Source of the DNA: a virus
Direction: 5' to 3' (one strand)
DNA: 25,645 nt
IMG/VR virus record: IMGVR_UViG_3300048037_000865
Location: 1 to 25,645 of that record
The notes beneath the pieces were generated by a model. That model searched no databases and was not told where the DNA came from. It saw only the letters and a program-made list of their open reading frames with translations. The number at the start of each line of letters is the position of its first letter. Position 1 is the first letter of the stretch. The translations under genes and the position numbers were made by a program. This document shows positions 1-9,376 of the stretch, piece after piece.

Positions 1-140
1 TAGTTTCCTGAGGTTCCTGCAGCTTGCACTGAGGAAGTAAAAAATGTACTTAATGTAGCTGTATCTGTTGACCATGCTGTAGATTGTACTGCATCAGCAC
101 TAACTACAAAATCTTCGGCGTCTAATCTTTTAAATCCCAT
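1..140 (-). CDS. Phage structural protein, N-terminal fragment (cut by window edge)
   Basis: An open frame starts at the ATG at 140 and runs off the left edge, giving 46 residues that begin MGFKRLDAEDFVVSADAV. The start lies 10 bases after the stop of the 222-aa gene, in the same direction, so it continues the structural operon. From memory, proteins with this 'FKRLDxEDFVVSAD' opening are common next to tail and baseplate genes of marine T4-like phages, where they are called structural or tail-fibre proteins; the fragment is too short to identify a fold. No Shine-Dalgarno sequence is visible, only an A/T-rich leader. The gene is certain as an ORF; its role is inferred. Confidence 0.6.
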   Translation of the reverse strand, partial: MGFKRLDAEDFVVSADAVQSTAWSTDTATLSTFFTSSVQAAGTSGN

Positions 141-150
141 TTTTTAATTT

Positions 151-819
151 TTATAATGTTGTTGCTTTAGTAATAGTTATAGGAATAGTAATTCTAGCTC
201 CACTATCCAATCCTACTACGGTTAATGTTGTCGATAATTGGGTGTTAGATCCAAATAAAGTATTAATAGTAGTTGCTCTTAAGTTAATTTGAGATCCTAT
301 TACTGTTGAAGATATATTTGTTCCTAAAGTTTGTGTTGAAGTAGCATTTTGAGTTGTTGCAGCTTGGCTTTGAATTCCTACCCCATTAAAAGTAGCCATT
401 GTTCTAATATCTGCTATTGTGGCTGTATATCCTGATGTTTCAAAAGCTGTAGCATTACCTAAATAATTTAATGTTTGAGGAGTTAATGATAAAGAAGCCC
501 CTTGTCTTAATGTTATAGCTGAAAATCCTAAATCTAATACTGGTAAAACTGCTGTACCTCTTGGTAATGTAGCTAATTTATATTTCATTGTTTGAGAATC
601 ATCTGCAAAAGCCTCTAATAAAGGCATATTATCTAATGCTTCTCCATAAAATGCAGAACCTGAGGGGTTATTAGGATTATACAATGTATAGTCTATTTCA
701 TCATCTGCTAATGCAAATTGTGTTATTCTAAAAGAACCATCATTTCTTGCTAATAATTCTCTACCTTTTGTTGTTAAAATAGCATCAACTGTTACTACTT
801 GATTATTTAAATATCCCAT
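151..819 (-). CDS. Phage tail/baseplate-associated structural protein, 222 aa
   Basis: It opens MGYLNNQVVTVDAILTTKGR and then has a conserved-looking stretch RITQFALADDEIDYTLYNP (about residues 31-49). I recall this opening (VDAILTKKGRELLARxDGSF..ITQFALADDEIDY) from proteins encoded beside tail genes of T4-like phages of marine Bacteroidota, where it is only described as structural. The C-terminal half is rich in Thr, Ser and Asn with short alternating hydrophobic stretches, as expected for beta-rich virion proteins. It follows the 837-aa gene after a 46-base gap that holds a late-type promoter motif (839-847), so it may be transcribed separately as well as from upstream. No catalytic motif is seen. 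Virion role is inferred from context and family memory. Confidence 0.6.
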   Translation of the reverse strand: MGYLNNQVVTVDAILTTKGRELLARNDGSFRITQFALADDEIDYTLYNPNNPSGSAFYGEALDNMPLLEAFADDSQTMKYKLATLPRGTAVLPVLDLGFSAITLRQGASLSLTPQTLNYLGNATAFETSGYTATIADIRTMATFNGVGIQSQAATTQNATSTQTLGTNISSTVIGSQINLRATTINTLFGSNTQLSTTLTVVGLDSGARITIPITITKATTL

Positions 820-838
820 TTGTGTTTAATTATATGTG

Positions 839-847
839 TATAAATAT
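839..847 (-). promoter_or_regulatory. Late-type promoter motif ATATTTATA
   Basis: The coding-strand 9-mer ATATTTATA sits 19 nt before the ATG of the 222-aa gene. It is one of five exact copies found in gaps before minus-strand genes. The place 20 nt upstream of the element reads AACT, not TTTG, so there is no -33 box; this fits a gp55-type late promoter that uses only a -10-like element. Confidence 0.5.
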
Positions 848-865
848 GTGTTTTTAATGTTTTTA

Positions 866-3379
866 TTAAGTTAATAAATTTTTACTTTTTAAATCTTGTA
901 TAAACTGATCTACATCCTTATTTAGAGCCTCAGTTGTAAATCTAGGTTTAATAAAAGCTGTTCCAGATGGCCCTGGTGGCTTTATTTGGTTAAATATAAC
1001 TGAAGATCCATCAGGTTCAAACCTCCTTAAAAGAAAAAGATTTAAATCAATTGCAGGAGACACTTCTCTATCTAATTCTACCAATAATTCACTTGTTGGA
1101 GATTGACTTGGAGATTGTACATTAACTACTGTAAAAACTTTACTTTCTTGACCTTCAAATTTAATTTCATCTCCAGGTTTAACTGTGAAAAGTTGTTGGG
1201 TTTCATCTGTTAATGCTGGGGTTCCGCTAGCAGTAAAAGAGGAAGAGATTATTCTTTTTTGTTTTAAAAAACCATAAGATTGGTTAATTTCTATGATAGA
1301 AGATGTAATTATTGTTCTATTGCTTGAATCAACTCCCCAAATAGGCATAGCTGCTGCTGGAACCGGTGAAATATTTACTGTTGATGGGATTTGACTAATA
1401 TCAAAATTCCCATCACTAGTACCATATTGAGTTGATAATGACACTATTGTTATTACCTTATATAAGTAACTAGTAAAGTTAGTAGTATCCATTGTTACAA
1501 AATATTCATCTCCATCTAAATACTGTCCTGATTCTAGTGCTATATTAATAAGGGGAGAATATTCATTAGTAGCAGGATCTGATATTCCAATAAATCCAGG
1601 ATTCCAATCTACAGTTTGTAGTTTAGTTTCTACGCTTCCTCTTTTTTGTACAAGTGAAACTTTAGCTGGGCCTATTACATTTGATGGGGCATAAGGGCCA
1701 TCCATATATCCTCTTATTTGGGTTGACATTACTAATGTAACCCCACTTGCTTCAGCAGTTGCATTTATTGTATATTTTCCTGTTGCACTATTATATAAAG
1801 CACTTCCAGGTAGAGTTGTTTGTACATTATTAAATAAAACGGTAGTAATTGTATTGAAATTATATGTAATAATATTATCAAGAGATACCTCATTTCTAAG
1901 ATCTTGAACTGGGTTACTTATACTTGTTTCAAATATAATTGATTCTGGTTGGGATTGATTTGCAACTACTTGAGTGAATAAAATAGGTTCTACTCTATAT
2001 CCTCCTTTTAGTATACGTTTTATTCCATTTAAAACTTGCATACCTGATCCAGAAGGGGGTTCAATTAATGAAACTTCTAAATCACCTCCATCTGTAAAAT
2101 TATGTTGAGAATCAAGTATAGTAATATCAGATAAATTTGGAGATACAGCATCTCCTTGACTATTAATTAAATATTTAATTTCCGCTTGTACAACACCATC
2201 TATTAAAGGAGTTAAGTCTCTAATAAAATTTACAAATCCAACTAAAGATTGATTAACACTTATAGAAGGAGTTCTTCCATATGTTCCTATGTTAAAGGGT
2301 TGGTCAAAATCTGTTTTTTCTAAAGGTTCTGTAAAAATGTTATATTTTTGAGATTGGATTTTAGAACCATTATATTTTAAAATAACACTAGATAAAGCTG
2401 TATAATAAGATTCGGGGACTGTTCCTTTAGTAGCAGAGCCACTTATAATAGCTTCATTATTTATAGGAATAATTTGACCATTTCCATAATCTATATCTTG
2501 TAAAAAAGGATTAAAAACAGGTTGAGAAGCATTTCCATATAGTACATCACAATCAGTTCCTTCAAAGGGAGAAGTTAAAAATGGTTCTATTACTATAGTT
2601 TTAAAATTATTTATAGCAGCAGAAGAAGTTATTTCAATAATACCATTTGTAAATTTTCCATCATTAAAAAATGTAGGTACATTTACCCCTGAATTTCTTG
2701 CTGTAACTTTTGCATCTAAATAAATATAATGTCCTGGGATAAAAGATCCTCTATTTACTGTGGTTGATAAATCATATGAACCCGTAAATAATAAATCAGT
2801 ACCATCTAAATCTTGAGCCGATTGAGTTAATACTTGTTCTGCTAAAACTGTTGGGTTTTGAGGATTATTAGTAACAAAAGGAGTTGATAAAATTCTTATT
2901 GAAGCTGTTACATCTGTTGTAGTAGATCTTGATCCTTCTACAAGAAATTGTATACTAGAAGAAATTCTAATATCTAAATTTTTATTAGGTAGTGTTGGTA
3001 TTTTATATGATCCTATATTTCTAGGGTATCCTAAACTACTAGTAGTACCCGCAGGGATAAAGAAATTTAAATTATCTACAGATGAAGTTACTATAGGTAG
3101 TAATGAATTAATATTATTTAAGGATATATTAGTATTATAAGAACCTGAAAAAGAATAAAGTAAATCTGATTTATCTACATTATCTATATCTTTTCTATCA
3201 GGAGCAGTAACATAGTATAAATAATAATCATTAGTTCTAGTTGCACTGTTTATAGTGTAAGTATTAAAACTTGATCCTGAGGGTAACGTAATATTAGATA
3301 AGGTTTCTAGGGTATCAGTTAAATCATTACCATTTCCATCTGTTCGAGCTACTTTAATATATAATAAATCTCCTGCCAT
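866..3379 (-). CDS. Large phage structural protein, probably baseplate or fibre, 837 aa
   Basis: I do not recognise the family. The 837-aa protein starts MAGDLLYIKVARTDGNGNDL and is rich in Ser, Thr, Asn and Ile with many short beta-prone segments; it has no signal peptide or membrane segment. Near the N-terminus (about 20-130) short Ser/Thr-rich repeats suggest beta-sandwich domains. The C-terminus is different, with a short proline/glycine hinge (IKPPGPSGTAF) followed by a likely helix (DVDQFIQDLKSKNLLT). It lies between the giant 1410-aa tail protein and the 222-aa structural gene in a single-direction late operon, so a baseplate-peripheral or fibre/adhesin role is reasonable but inferred. 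A late-type motif lies only 4 nt before the start codon. Confidence 0.55.
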   Translation of the reverse strand: MAGDLLYIKVARTDGNGNDLTDTLETLSNITLPSGSSFNTYTINSATRTNDYYLYYVTAPDRKDIDNVDKSDLLYSFSGSYNTNISLNNINSLLPIVTSSVDNLNFFIPAGTTSSLGYPRNIGSYKIPTLPNKNLDIRISSSIQFLVEGSRSTTTDVTASIRILSTPFVTNNPQNPTVLAEQVLTQSAQDLDGTDLLFTGSYDLSTTVNRGSFIPGHYIYLDAKVTARNSGVNVPTFFNDGKFTNGIIEITSSAAINNFKTIVIEPFLTSPFEGTDCDVLYGNASQPVFNPFLQDIDYGNGQIIPINNEAIISGSATKGTVPESYYTALSSVILKYNGSKIQSQKYNIFTEPLEKTDFDQPFNIGTYGRTPSISVNQSLVGFVNFIRDLTPLIDGVVQAEIKYLINSQGDAVSPNLSDITILDSQHNFTDGGDLEVSLIEPPSGSGMQVLNGIKRILKGGYRVEPILFTQVVANQSQPESIIFETSISNPVQDLRNEVSLDNIITYNFNTITTVLFNNVQTTLPGSALYNSATGKYTINATAEASGVTLVMSTQIRGYMDGPYAPSNVIGPAKVSLVQKRGSVETKLQTVDWNPGFIGISDPATNEYSPLINIALESGQYLDGDEYFVTMDTTNFTSYLYKVITIVSLSTQYGTSDGNFDISQIPSTVNISPVPAAAMPIWGVDSSNRTIITSSIIEINQSYGFLKQKRIISSSFTASGTPALTDETQQLFTVKPGDEIKFEGQESKVFTVVNVQSPSQSPTSELLVELDREVSPAIDLNLFLLRRFEPDGSSVIFNQIKPPGPSGTAFIKPRFTTEALNKDVDQFIQDLKSKNLLT

Positions 3380-3383
3380 TCTA

Positions 3384-3392
3384 TATAAATAT
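3384..3392 (-). promoter_or_regulatory. Late-type motif ATATTTATA, 4 nt from a start codon
   Basis: This exact copy of the 9-mer fills most of the 14-nt gap between the 1410-aa and 837-aa genes. It is so close to the ATG at 3379 that a normal -10 spacing would start the RNA at or just inside the start codon. It could give a leaderless transcript, or the motif may act in translation rather than transcription. There is no -33 box (AACTG region at the expected place). Confidence 0.35.
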
Positions 3393-3393
3393 T

Positions 3394-6300
3394 TTAATTA
3401 CTAGTTGATAATACAGTTGGGTTTGGAGGTGGAAGTGGAGTATTTGAACTATCATCTTGAAACCAGGTTTGTATATATCCATTTAATGGAAGGTTATTTG
3501 TAGATATAAAACTTCCAAAAACATCATCTACTGAATTATACGATCTTATTCTGTAGTCTCCACCTTTAGTACTAATAGATTTAAACTGTTCACAATCTTC
3601 ATTTAATTCACCATTAGTTACTATTAAAGTAGAACCACTAAATTCACCATTATAAAATTCATCTTGTGATCTATGTATTCTAGTTACTGATCCAGATAAT
3701 GAAGGGGTAGTAACCGGAAAACTTTGAGTAATATTAAATTGAGGAGGTGTATTATAATAATAAAAATCATTAGGTACTATTTCTTGGGATGAAGAGAAAA
3801 AACTAGTAGAATTTCCTATCGATGATGAGTAAAAAGAAAATTGAAAACCATCTTGTCCCGTGGTACTTATGCTATACCCACTGGCTAAATTTATTTTATT
3901 GTTAATTAAATCTATATCGGCAACTCGAGCTCTTTTTACTGAGGTAAAAGATGAACCAGAGAAAAAAGGAGTAACAATTGGAACCCCATTACCTGTTAAA
4001 TCCACCCAAAGATTTGGATTACCATCATAAGATGCACTTATAAATCTTTCAAACCATTCTAAATTTGGGGCTAAGGTATTAATTGTACCCCCACCAAATG
4101 AGATAAATGTATTTTCTTCTATAGGTAAGACAATATTTGTTACTGTAGCTTGATAATTAAATTCTGTGGTTATAGTAGAACTACTTATATTTAAAATATA
4201 ATCATTATTAAAAGGATTAAACATGCCAGCAGGCCCTCCCTCTGTTGTTACTATTCTAGAACAAGATATTTCAGTTTCTTGAGAAGCAGTATTCCATATT
4301 TTATGAGACTTAATACAACCAGTTAAATCTTCTTCCGAGTATGATACTTGTGGTTGAGGGTATTTATTTCTTTCTAATAAATGTTGTTTTACTACTAAAC
4401 CTGATGCTAAACTAGTTCTTGCAGGTATAAAATCTTTTATCATTTTAAATAATGAATTATCAAAGAATTTTATTAATCTAACAAAATCTACTAAATCATA
4501 TTGTTTAATATATTTTTTAAAATACTCTTCACTTAAATTATTTAAATCCGGATAAATTATAGACCTAGATGATCTTTGTCTAGGGTCACCTATATAATCA
4601 CCAATATTAAAATGACCTAATTGTCCTATAATATCATCATTAATTTGGTTTTGTGGGGAAAATGCTACTTCTAAATAATTTATATTTTCAGAATATGATG
4701 CACTTGCTTCCGTTGTTTGAGATATTTTTCGATATTGAGATAAAGTATTTCCAGGAAGATTATTATCTTCCCACCTTATTTTATCTGTAATTCTATTTTT
4801 TATACCTACTGCAGGTTGATCTAAAAAGAAAGTTTCTGTATTAGATAATGGGTTAAGGGATACATTATAAGTAAAAGAACTATCTCCACTCATAAATGAA
4901 GAAGTAGCAACCCAAGATCCTGTTACTTTAGGATGGATTGAAGAAGTAGACATTTGTTCTATTGTAGTACTACTACCTATAACTGGGGTACTTCCATAAT
5001 TAGAATTACCATATATTCCTATACCATATAAAGTAGGTGTATTAGAACCCGTTGTAATATCTTTTAACAATTCACCCCCTAATGATGCTCTAAATATTAA
5101 TTGATCTGGGGATCCATTTATTCCATTACCTTCAAAAGATAAAGGATTCATTACATAATCTTTAAATCTACTTTCACTAATAGGTGTAGTGTAATATCTT
5201 ATTTCTTGAAGTGATCCAGAAAAACCTGGGTAGTTAGTGGTAGTTCCATCTTCATGGGTTTTAGCAAAATTAGATAAATAAGAACTATTCCATGAGTTTA
5301 CATTTCCTTCAATACTTGAGGTATTATAAAAACCTATTGAAGTTCCTGTATTACCATTATATATTTTATTTCCTGCTGATAATACAAATGTAGTGGAATT
5401 TATTCTTTTAACTTGCACAGACCACCAACCCCCATTAAAAAAAGGTAATTCTATAATAGCACTTATTGAAGGGGTTGATGAATCGGGTAAAAAAACTAAT
5501 CTTCCATTTTTATAATTAGGGTCAGGTATAGAACCATTATATAATGAACTACTTAATAAACCTGATTCGCGATATTCTAAATATAGTTGACTACTAATTC
5601 CAACATTTCCATTACTAGTTAAATCCCATAAAGTTTGTCTTTCATTACTTAAACCATAAGGAGGGGTTCCAGATGTAATTTCTTCTGCTTTAAATCTAAA
5701 TTGAACCGTATTAGCTCCAGAATCTAAACCATCATAGTTAGGACTAGGTTTCCATTTATCATTAATACCTGGTTCTATAGTATTATCTCCCCAAGGAGTA
5801 GTTATAAAATTATTATTTCTAGTATCAAATGAATAATTAAAATTATTAAAATATAAATCATAATCATTAATATTTACTTTATCTTTACCACCAAATTCAG
5901 ATACTCTTAATATAGTATCAGGAATACCAAATGTAGTAATTAAAGCTTTTAAACCCGTAATAGTGCCTTTTTTATTTAATAAATAAGGAATATTATGGTA
6001 AATTCTTTTATATAGAGATTTATTAGTATCATCCATTGATATTACATCATTTGATGCTGAAATCATTGTATTTACAAACTCCATTCCTGTAGGGACAGGT
6101 AATGATCCTGTTATTTCTGGGAAAGGGAATAAACTACCATTAGGAGTCATTCCTAAGAAAGCTGTGTATAATTCTTGATTAGAAAAATTATTTTGATATA
6201 ATTTAACCCCAAAATCTTTAATAGCATCGGATACTAAATCTTTACTAACCCCAAAATCTAATCTATTATCTGCATTATATTTTTGTGTAATATCTTTAGT

Positions 6301-7626
6301 GTATACCCAAACATTATCATAATATTGAGCAACCATATCAATAAATAAATCATATGGTTGGTTTGCTGGGTCTTCTCTTAAATATTCAGGGATTGAATTT
6401 TTAAGTTCATCTGGGTTTTGATTATCAAAATACCAAGCATCATATAACTGGCCACCGTAATAAGGATCAGATTCAACTAAACTTCCATACCACTGTTTAA
6501 CAGCAGTACTTCCTGTTTTAGCTAGTTCATAAGGTTTAGTAAAATTAGTTTTAGGCCAAGATTTAGAACCTGATTGGTAATATAAAAATTTATCATAACC
6601 ATCAAAATTAGTAATAATAGAATTAATTTTATTTTTAAATAGAGTAATAGATGTAGATGAACCAGAAGTTGATTGTAATTCATATATTGAACCCGAATAT
6701 TGTTCTAATAAACTTGCTTTATAATAAAAATTTTCTAAACGGGTTTGAGCTGAACTAAAATGAATAAATTCATTATAATAGTTATAGTCTATACTTATAT
6801 TAATAGAAGATTGGGATAATAATCCTTGCAATTCATTATAAGATGAGGTTGAACTACCTAATAAAATATCATTTTCTGAAAGATTTTGTGAAGAATTATT
6901 TATTTCGTTTTTATAATTAATATTAAAATTAGGACCTTGTAAAGTAATAAAGTCTGTAAAATCTTGGATTTGGGGGACATAATTTACTTTAAATGCTTCA
7001 GGATTTGATAAAATTGTAACAACATAAAGTTGTGATTGTAAATCAAATTGAGGAGGTAAAGGTTCATATAATTTAATTAAAATAGATAAATTATTTTCAT
7101 CTTCATCATCTAATTTTATATTATTAGCTATAACTAATTGATTATTACCAAAATTTAATTGAAAATCAGTAAAATAAATATTTTCTTCTCTAAAATCTAT
7201 GAAATCCTCAGTTTGATCTTCTATATCAAAATTAGATAAAGCTGTACTATCTAATCTAAGTTCAGTTCTATCAGATGAAATTTCAGATATAAAAAGCTGC
7301 TGAAATTGAGAACCTATTCTATTTGTTAAAAAATTATAATACGCTACATATTCTCCATTATCATAACCTTGAAATTGAACATCTATATCAGGATCAATGT
7401 CAAATTGAGATATTCCTTCTCCAGATGAAGGGCTATCATCTAAAACTGTATATCTTTTATAATTATTAGTAAAATATAATAACTCATTATTTAAATTGTA
7501 AATACTAAATTCTATAAAGCTAGAACCTGTTAAAGAAGTATCTAAATCAACTTGTGGAATTAATCCTGAATCTGATTGTTTATAAAATTGAAACTGATAT
7601 TTGTCCGATGGTATTGGAGTAGCCAT
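3394..7626 (-). CDS. Giant tail/baseplate protein with P2 gpI-like and LamG-like regions, 1410 aa
   Basis: This is the largest gene in the window. Residues about 395-585 look like the tail-protein-I/P2 gpI group: a run on peptide-rich helices with IYHNIPYLLNKKGTITGLKA followed by FGIPDTILRVSEFGG (about 542-580). Residues about 640-830 look like a concanavalin/LamG-type jelly roll: VQFRFKAEE, LYLEYRESG, GGWWSVQVKR and GSLQEIRYYTTPISESRFKDYV. Further on, a DFIPARTSLASGLVVKQHLL stretch is one I recall from the same proteins in other marine phages. The remaining C-terminal part is Ser/Thr/Asn-rich. Known gpI-type proteins attach tail fibres to the baseplate; a lectin-like insert would suit receptor or glycan contact. 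It follows the 194-aa gene with a one-base TAATG overlap, implying coupled translation. Domain calls are by eye. Confidence 0.65.
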   Translation of the reverse strand: MATPIPSDKYQFQFYKQSDSGLIPQVDLDTSLTGSSFIEFSIYNLNNELLYFTNNYKRYTVLDDSPSSGEGISQFDIDPDIDVQFQGYDNGEYVAYYNFLTNRIGSQFQQLFISEISSDRTELRLDSTALSNFDIEDQTEDFIDFREENIYFTDFQLNFGNNQLVIANNIKLDDEDENNLSILIKLYEPLPPQFDLQSQLYVVTILSNPEAFKVNYVPQIQDFTDFITLQGPNFNINYKNEINNSSQNLSENDILLGSSTSSYNELQGLLSQSSINISIDYNYYNEFIHFSSAQTRLENFYYKASLLEQYSGSIYELQSTSGSSTSITLFKNKINSIITNFDGYDKFLYYQSGSKSWPKTNFTKPYELAKTGSTAVKQWYGSLVESDPYYGGQLYDAWYFDNQNPDELKNSIPEYLREDPANQPYDLFIDMVAQYYDNVWVYTKDITQKYNADNRLDFGVSKDLVSDAIKDFGVKLYQNNFSNQELYTAFLGMTPNGSLFPFPEITGSLPVPTGMEFVNTMISASNDVISMDDTNKSLYKRIYHNIPYLLNKKGTITGLKALITTFGIPDTILRVSEFGGKDKVNINDYDLYFNNFNYSFDTRNNNFITTPWGDNTIEPGINDKWKPSPNYDGLDSGANTVQFRFKAEEITSGTPPYGLSNERQTLWDLTSNGNVGISSQLYLEYRESGLLSSSLYNGSIPDPNYKNGRLVFLPDSSTPSISAIIELPFFNGGWWSVQVKRINSTTFVLSAGNKIYNGNTGTSIGFYNTSSIEGNVNSWNSSYLSNFAKTHEDGTTTNYPGFSGSLQEIRYYTTPISESRFKDYVMNPLSFEGNGINGSPDQLIFRASLGGELLKDITTGSNTPTLYGIGIYGNSNYGSTPVIGSSTTIEQMSTSSIHPKVTGSWVATSSFMSGDSSFTYNVSLNPLSNTETFFLDQPAVGIKNRITDKIRWEDNNLPGNTLSQYRKISQTTEASASYSENINYLEVAFSPQNQINDDIIGQLGHFNIGDYIGDPRQRSSRSIIYPDLNNLSEEYFKKYIKQYDLVDFVRLIKFFDNSLFKMIKDFIPARTSLASGLVVKQHLLERNKYPQPQVSYSEEDLTGCIKSHKIWNTASQETEISCSRIVTTEGGPAGMFNPFNNDYILNISSSTITTEFNYQATVTNIVLPIEENTFISFGGGTINTLAPNLEWFERFISASYDGNPNLWVDLTGNGVPIVTPFFSGSSFTSVKRARVADIDLINNKINLASGYSISTTGQDGFQFSFYSSSIGNSTSFFSSSQEIVPNDFYYYNTPPQFNITQSFPVTTPSLSGSVTRIHRSQDEFYNGEFSGSTLIVTNGELNEDCEQFKSISTKGGDYRIRSYNSVDDVFGSFISTNNLPLNGYIQTWFQDDSSNTPLPPPNPTVLSTSN

Positions 7627-8210
7627 TATAAATTATTTTCTTTTTTTATCTTTTTAATGAAACTTTTACTTAAATTAAGTCTTGCTGCTCTTTTATTTTT
7701 AGTAGATTTTGGATATTTTTTAAAATCATCTATTACTCTTTGTTTATTAGATATTGTTTTTGGTGGGGCTGCTGGTTGTGGTTGTGTTATAGTTTCAACT
7801 ACTGGGTTGGGTATTTCAATAGGTTCAGATTCAGGTATTTCAGGTTCAGGTATGTCTGGAAGTTCTGGAATCGATGATACAAAATCTGCAGATTGTTTTT
7901 GGGCTTCTAATAATTGTTCTCTTAATGTAGCTATTTCGGCTTGTAATAATAGTATAATATCATTTTCTGCAGAAAAATTAATATATTCTCCGCTAGTTTT
8001 TACTAAAAATTCATGGGAATTTGTAGGACCTAATTCATTTATTTGAAAAAATAATTCATTATACATATTAAAAAATTCTTGAACTGAAGGTTGTTCTTGT
8101 ATTTGTTCTTCTACAGTTTTTACTCCTAATTCTTTAAACTTAGTATCAATTACTTTAGTATAAGAATTTTTGTTAAATACGTCTTTATTTAATTTTATAT
8201 TATTAGACAT
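7626..8210 (-). CDS. Coiled-coil, proline-linker, basic-tail phage protein, 194 aa
   Basis: Three parts are visible. Residues 1-75 are mixed helical. Residues about 80-108 form a clear coiled coil (ILLLQAEIATLREQLLEAQK). Residues about 113-150 are a Pro/Glu/Ile linker with repeated P-E-I units (PEIPESEPIEIPNP). The C-terminal 45 residues are very basic, and RAARLNLSKSFIKKIKKE resembles a helix-turn-helix recognition segment, though it may just be a basic tail. Both ends overlap neighbours by one base (TAATG at 7626 and 8210), so it is translated with the 384-aa and 1410-aa genes. I do not recognise the family. A structural linker or chaperone-like role is possible; DNA binding is speculative. 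Confidence 0.55.
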   Translation of the reverse strand: MSNNIKLNKDVFNKNSYTKVIDTKFKELGVKTVEEQIQEQPSVQEFFNMYNELFFQINELGPTNSHEFLVKTSGEYINFSAENDIILLLQAEIATLREQLLEAQKQSADFVSSIPELPDIPEPEIPESEPIEIPNPVVETITQPQPAAPPKTISNKQRVIDDFKKYPKSTKNKRAARLNLSKSFIKKIKKENNL

Positions 8211-9364
8211 TATAATGTATTAACTACTTTAAAATAATAATTATCATCCAATACCATTGTTGAACCTTTTAATTTAGTTTTTACTAATATTTTGTAGTAT
8301 CTTTCTGGTTCTAATCCATTCATATATAAATTAAAATAATTGCCTTGACTATCAGAACTTAATTTAGTATATGTTTCGTCGAAATCTATAACAAATTCGT
8401 TGGTATCCAAATCTTTTACACCATAATATGATTCTGTTGGTAAATAATTTACAGATGTGTATAAAGATGATGTAGTCCAAACTCTAGGTGGATATTTAGG
8501 TGCTACATTAAATCTAAATCTATTTACTCCTTGAGGTGTAAATTTACCTGGATTTTCAGCTAATGAAGATACTATATTTGTAGTTTGTAATATACTTCCA
8601 GTTGCAGAACCCGTTAGTACTGTTTGGTAATCTACCCATTTAAATTCTAATTGTGGTGGGTATATAGTATTAGTGTCAACACTATAAAATTGCATTACAG
8701 GTTGAACCTGAGGATTGCTATTAAATTCAACAACATCTTCAAATTTAGTTAAAAAACCATAATTTGGTAAGGATGCTGTTGAAGGATATACTATCGAACT
8801 ACTATACCATTTATCTACTATATCTTTAACTTCTATATTTAAATCTTTTTCACTTCTTGTATCAAATGATTGAGATGCTTTATAATTTGGAAACCAGGTC
8901 CCTCCTCCAATAGGTGAAAAATTTGGGTTATAAGACCCCGTTACTGGATTTCCAGCAGCATCACTTCCACTCATAGGCCATCCTAAACCAGAACCTTCAA
9001 AAGCGGGAGAAGCCCAAGAACAACCATCTGTAGTCATAGGAACATCTAAATACATTCCTGAACCATTCCACCAATATGAACCCGCAGGATAAACTTCTAC
9101 AAATATAGATTCAACTATACCTTGAGCTGTTGCTATAAATTGTCTAAAATTAGCAGTCCATTGGGAACCCGATATTAAATTGTTAATAGTGTCTTCAATT
9201 TCTTCTTGTGAAAATTCTGTTAGGGTTCTAGCTACTTGGGGGCTAGTATCTACTGAGATATTTAAGTTTGATATTTGGTTAACAGCATCTATCCCTGAAT
9301 TCATAAAAGGATAAAATGAATAGATACTTGCATCTTTTATAGGGAATAATTTATATACTGCCAT
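8210..9364 (-). CDS. DNRLRE-like phage structural protein, 384 aa
   Basis: The protein opens MAVYKLFPIKDASIYSFYPF followed by NSGIDAVNQISNL. This 'KDASIYSFYPxxNxGxD' pattern resembles the DNRLRE/disaggregatase-related beta-sandwich seen in surface and phage structural proteins. Residues about 95-150 are rich in Gly, Ser, Trp and Pro, typical of exposed virion loops. The C-terminal quarter has alternating strands, ending LKGSTMVLDDNYYFKVVNTL. It lies 12 bases after the 129-aa gene and overlaps the 194-aa gene by one base. A tail or baseplate decoration role is inferred from position between gp6 and the gpI-like gene; no enzyme motif is seen. Confidence 0.55.
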   Translation of the reverse strand: MAVYKLFPIKDASIYSFYPFMNSGIDAVNQISNLNISVDTSPQVARTLTEFSQEEIEDTINNLISGSQWTANFRQFIATAQGIVESIFVEVYPAGSYWWNGSGMYLDVPMTTDGCSWASPAFEGSGLGWPMSGSDAAGNPVTGSYNPNFSPIGGGTWFPNYKASQSFDTRSEKDLNIEVKDIVDKWYSSSIVYPSTASLPNYGFLTKFEDVVEFNSNPQVQPVMQFYSVDTNTIYPPQLEFKWVDYQTVLTGSATGSILQTTNIVSSLAENPGKFTPQGVNRFRFNVAPKYPPRVWTTSSLYTSVNYLPTESYYGVKDLDTNEFVIDFDETYTKLSSDSQGNYFNLYMNGLEPERYYKILVKTKLKGSTMVLDDNYYFKVVNTL

Positions 9365-9376
9365 TAGTCTTAAATT

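Noticed and set aside
7576-8046. 156-aa plus-strand frame, opposite the 194-aa gene
   Set aside because: It lies wholly against well-supported minus-strand genes, its Ser/Gly-rich repeats mirror the P-E-I linker codons of the real gene, and no promoter precedes it.
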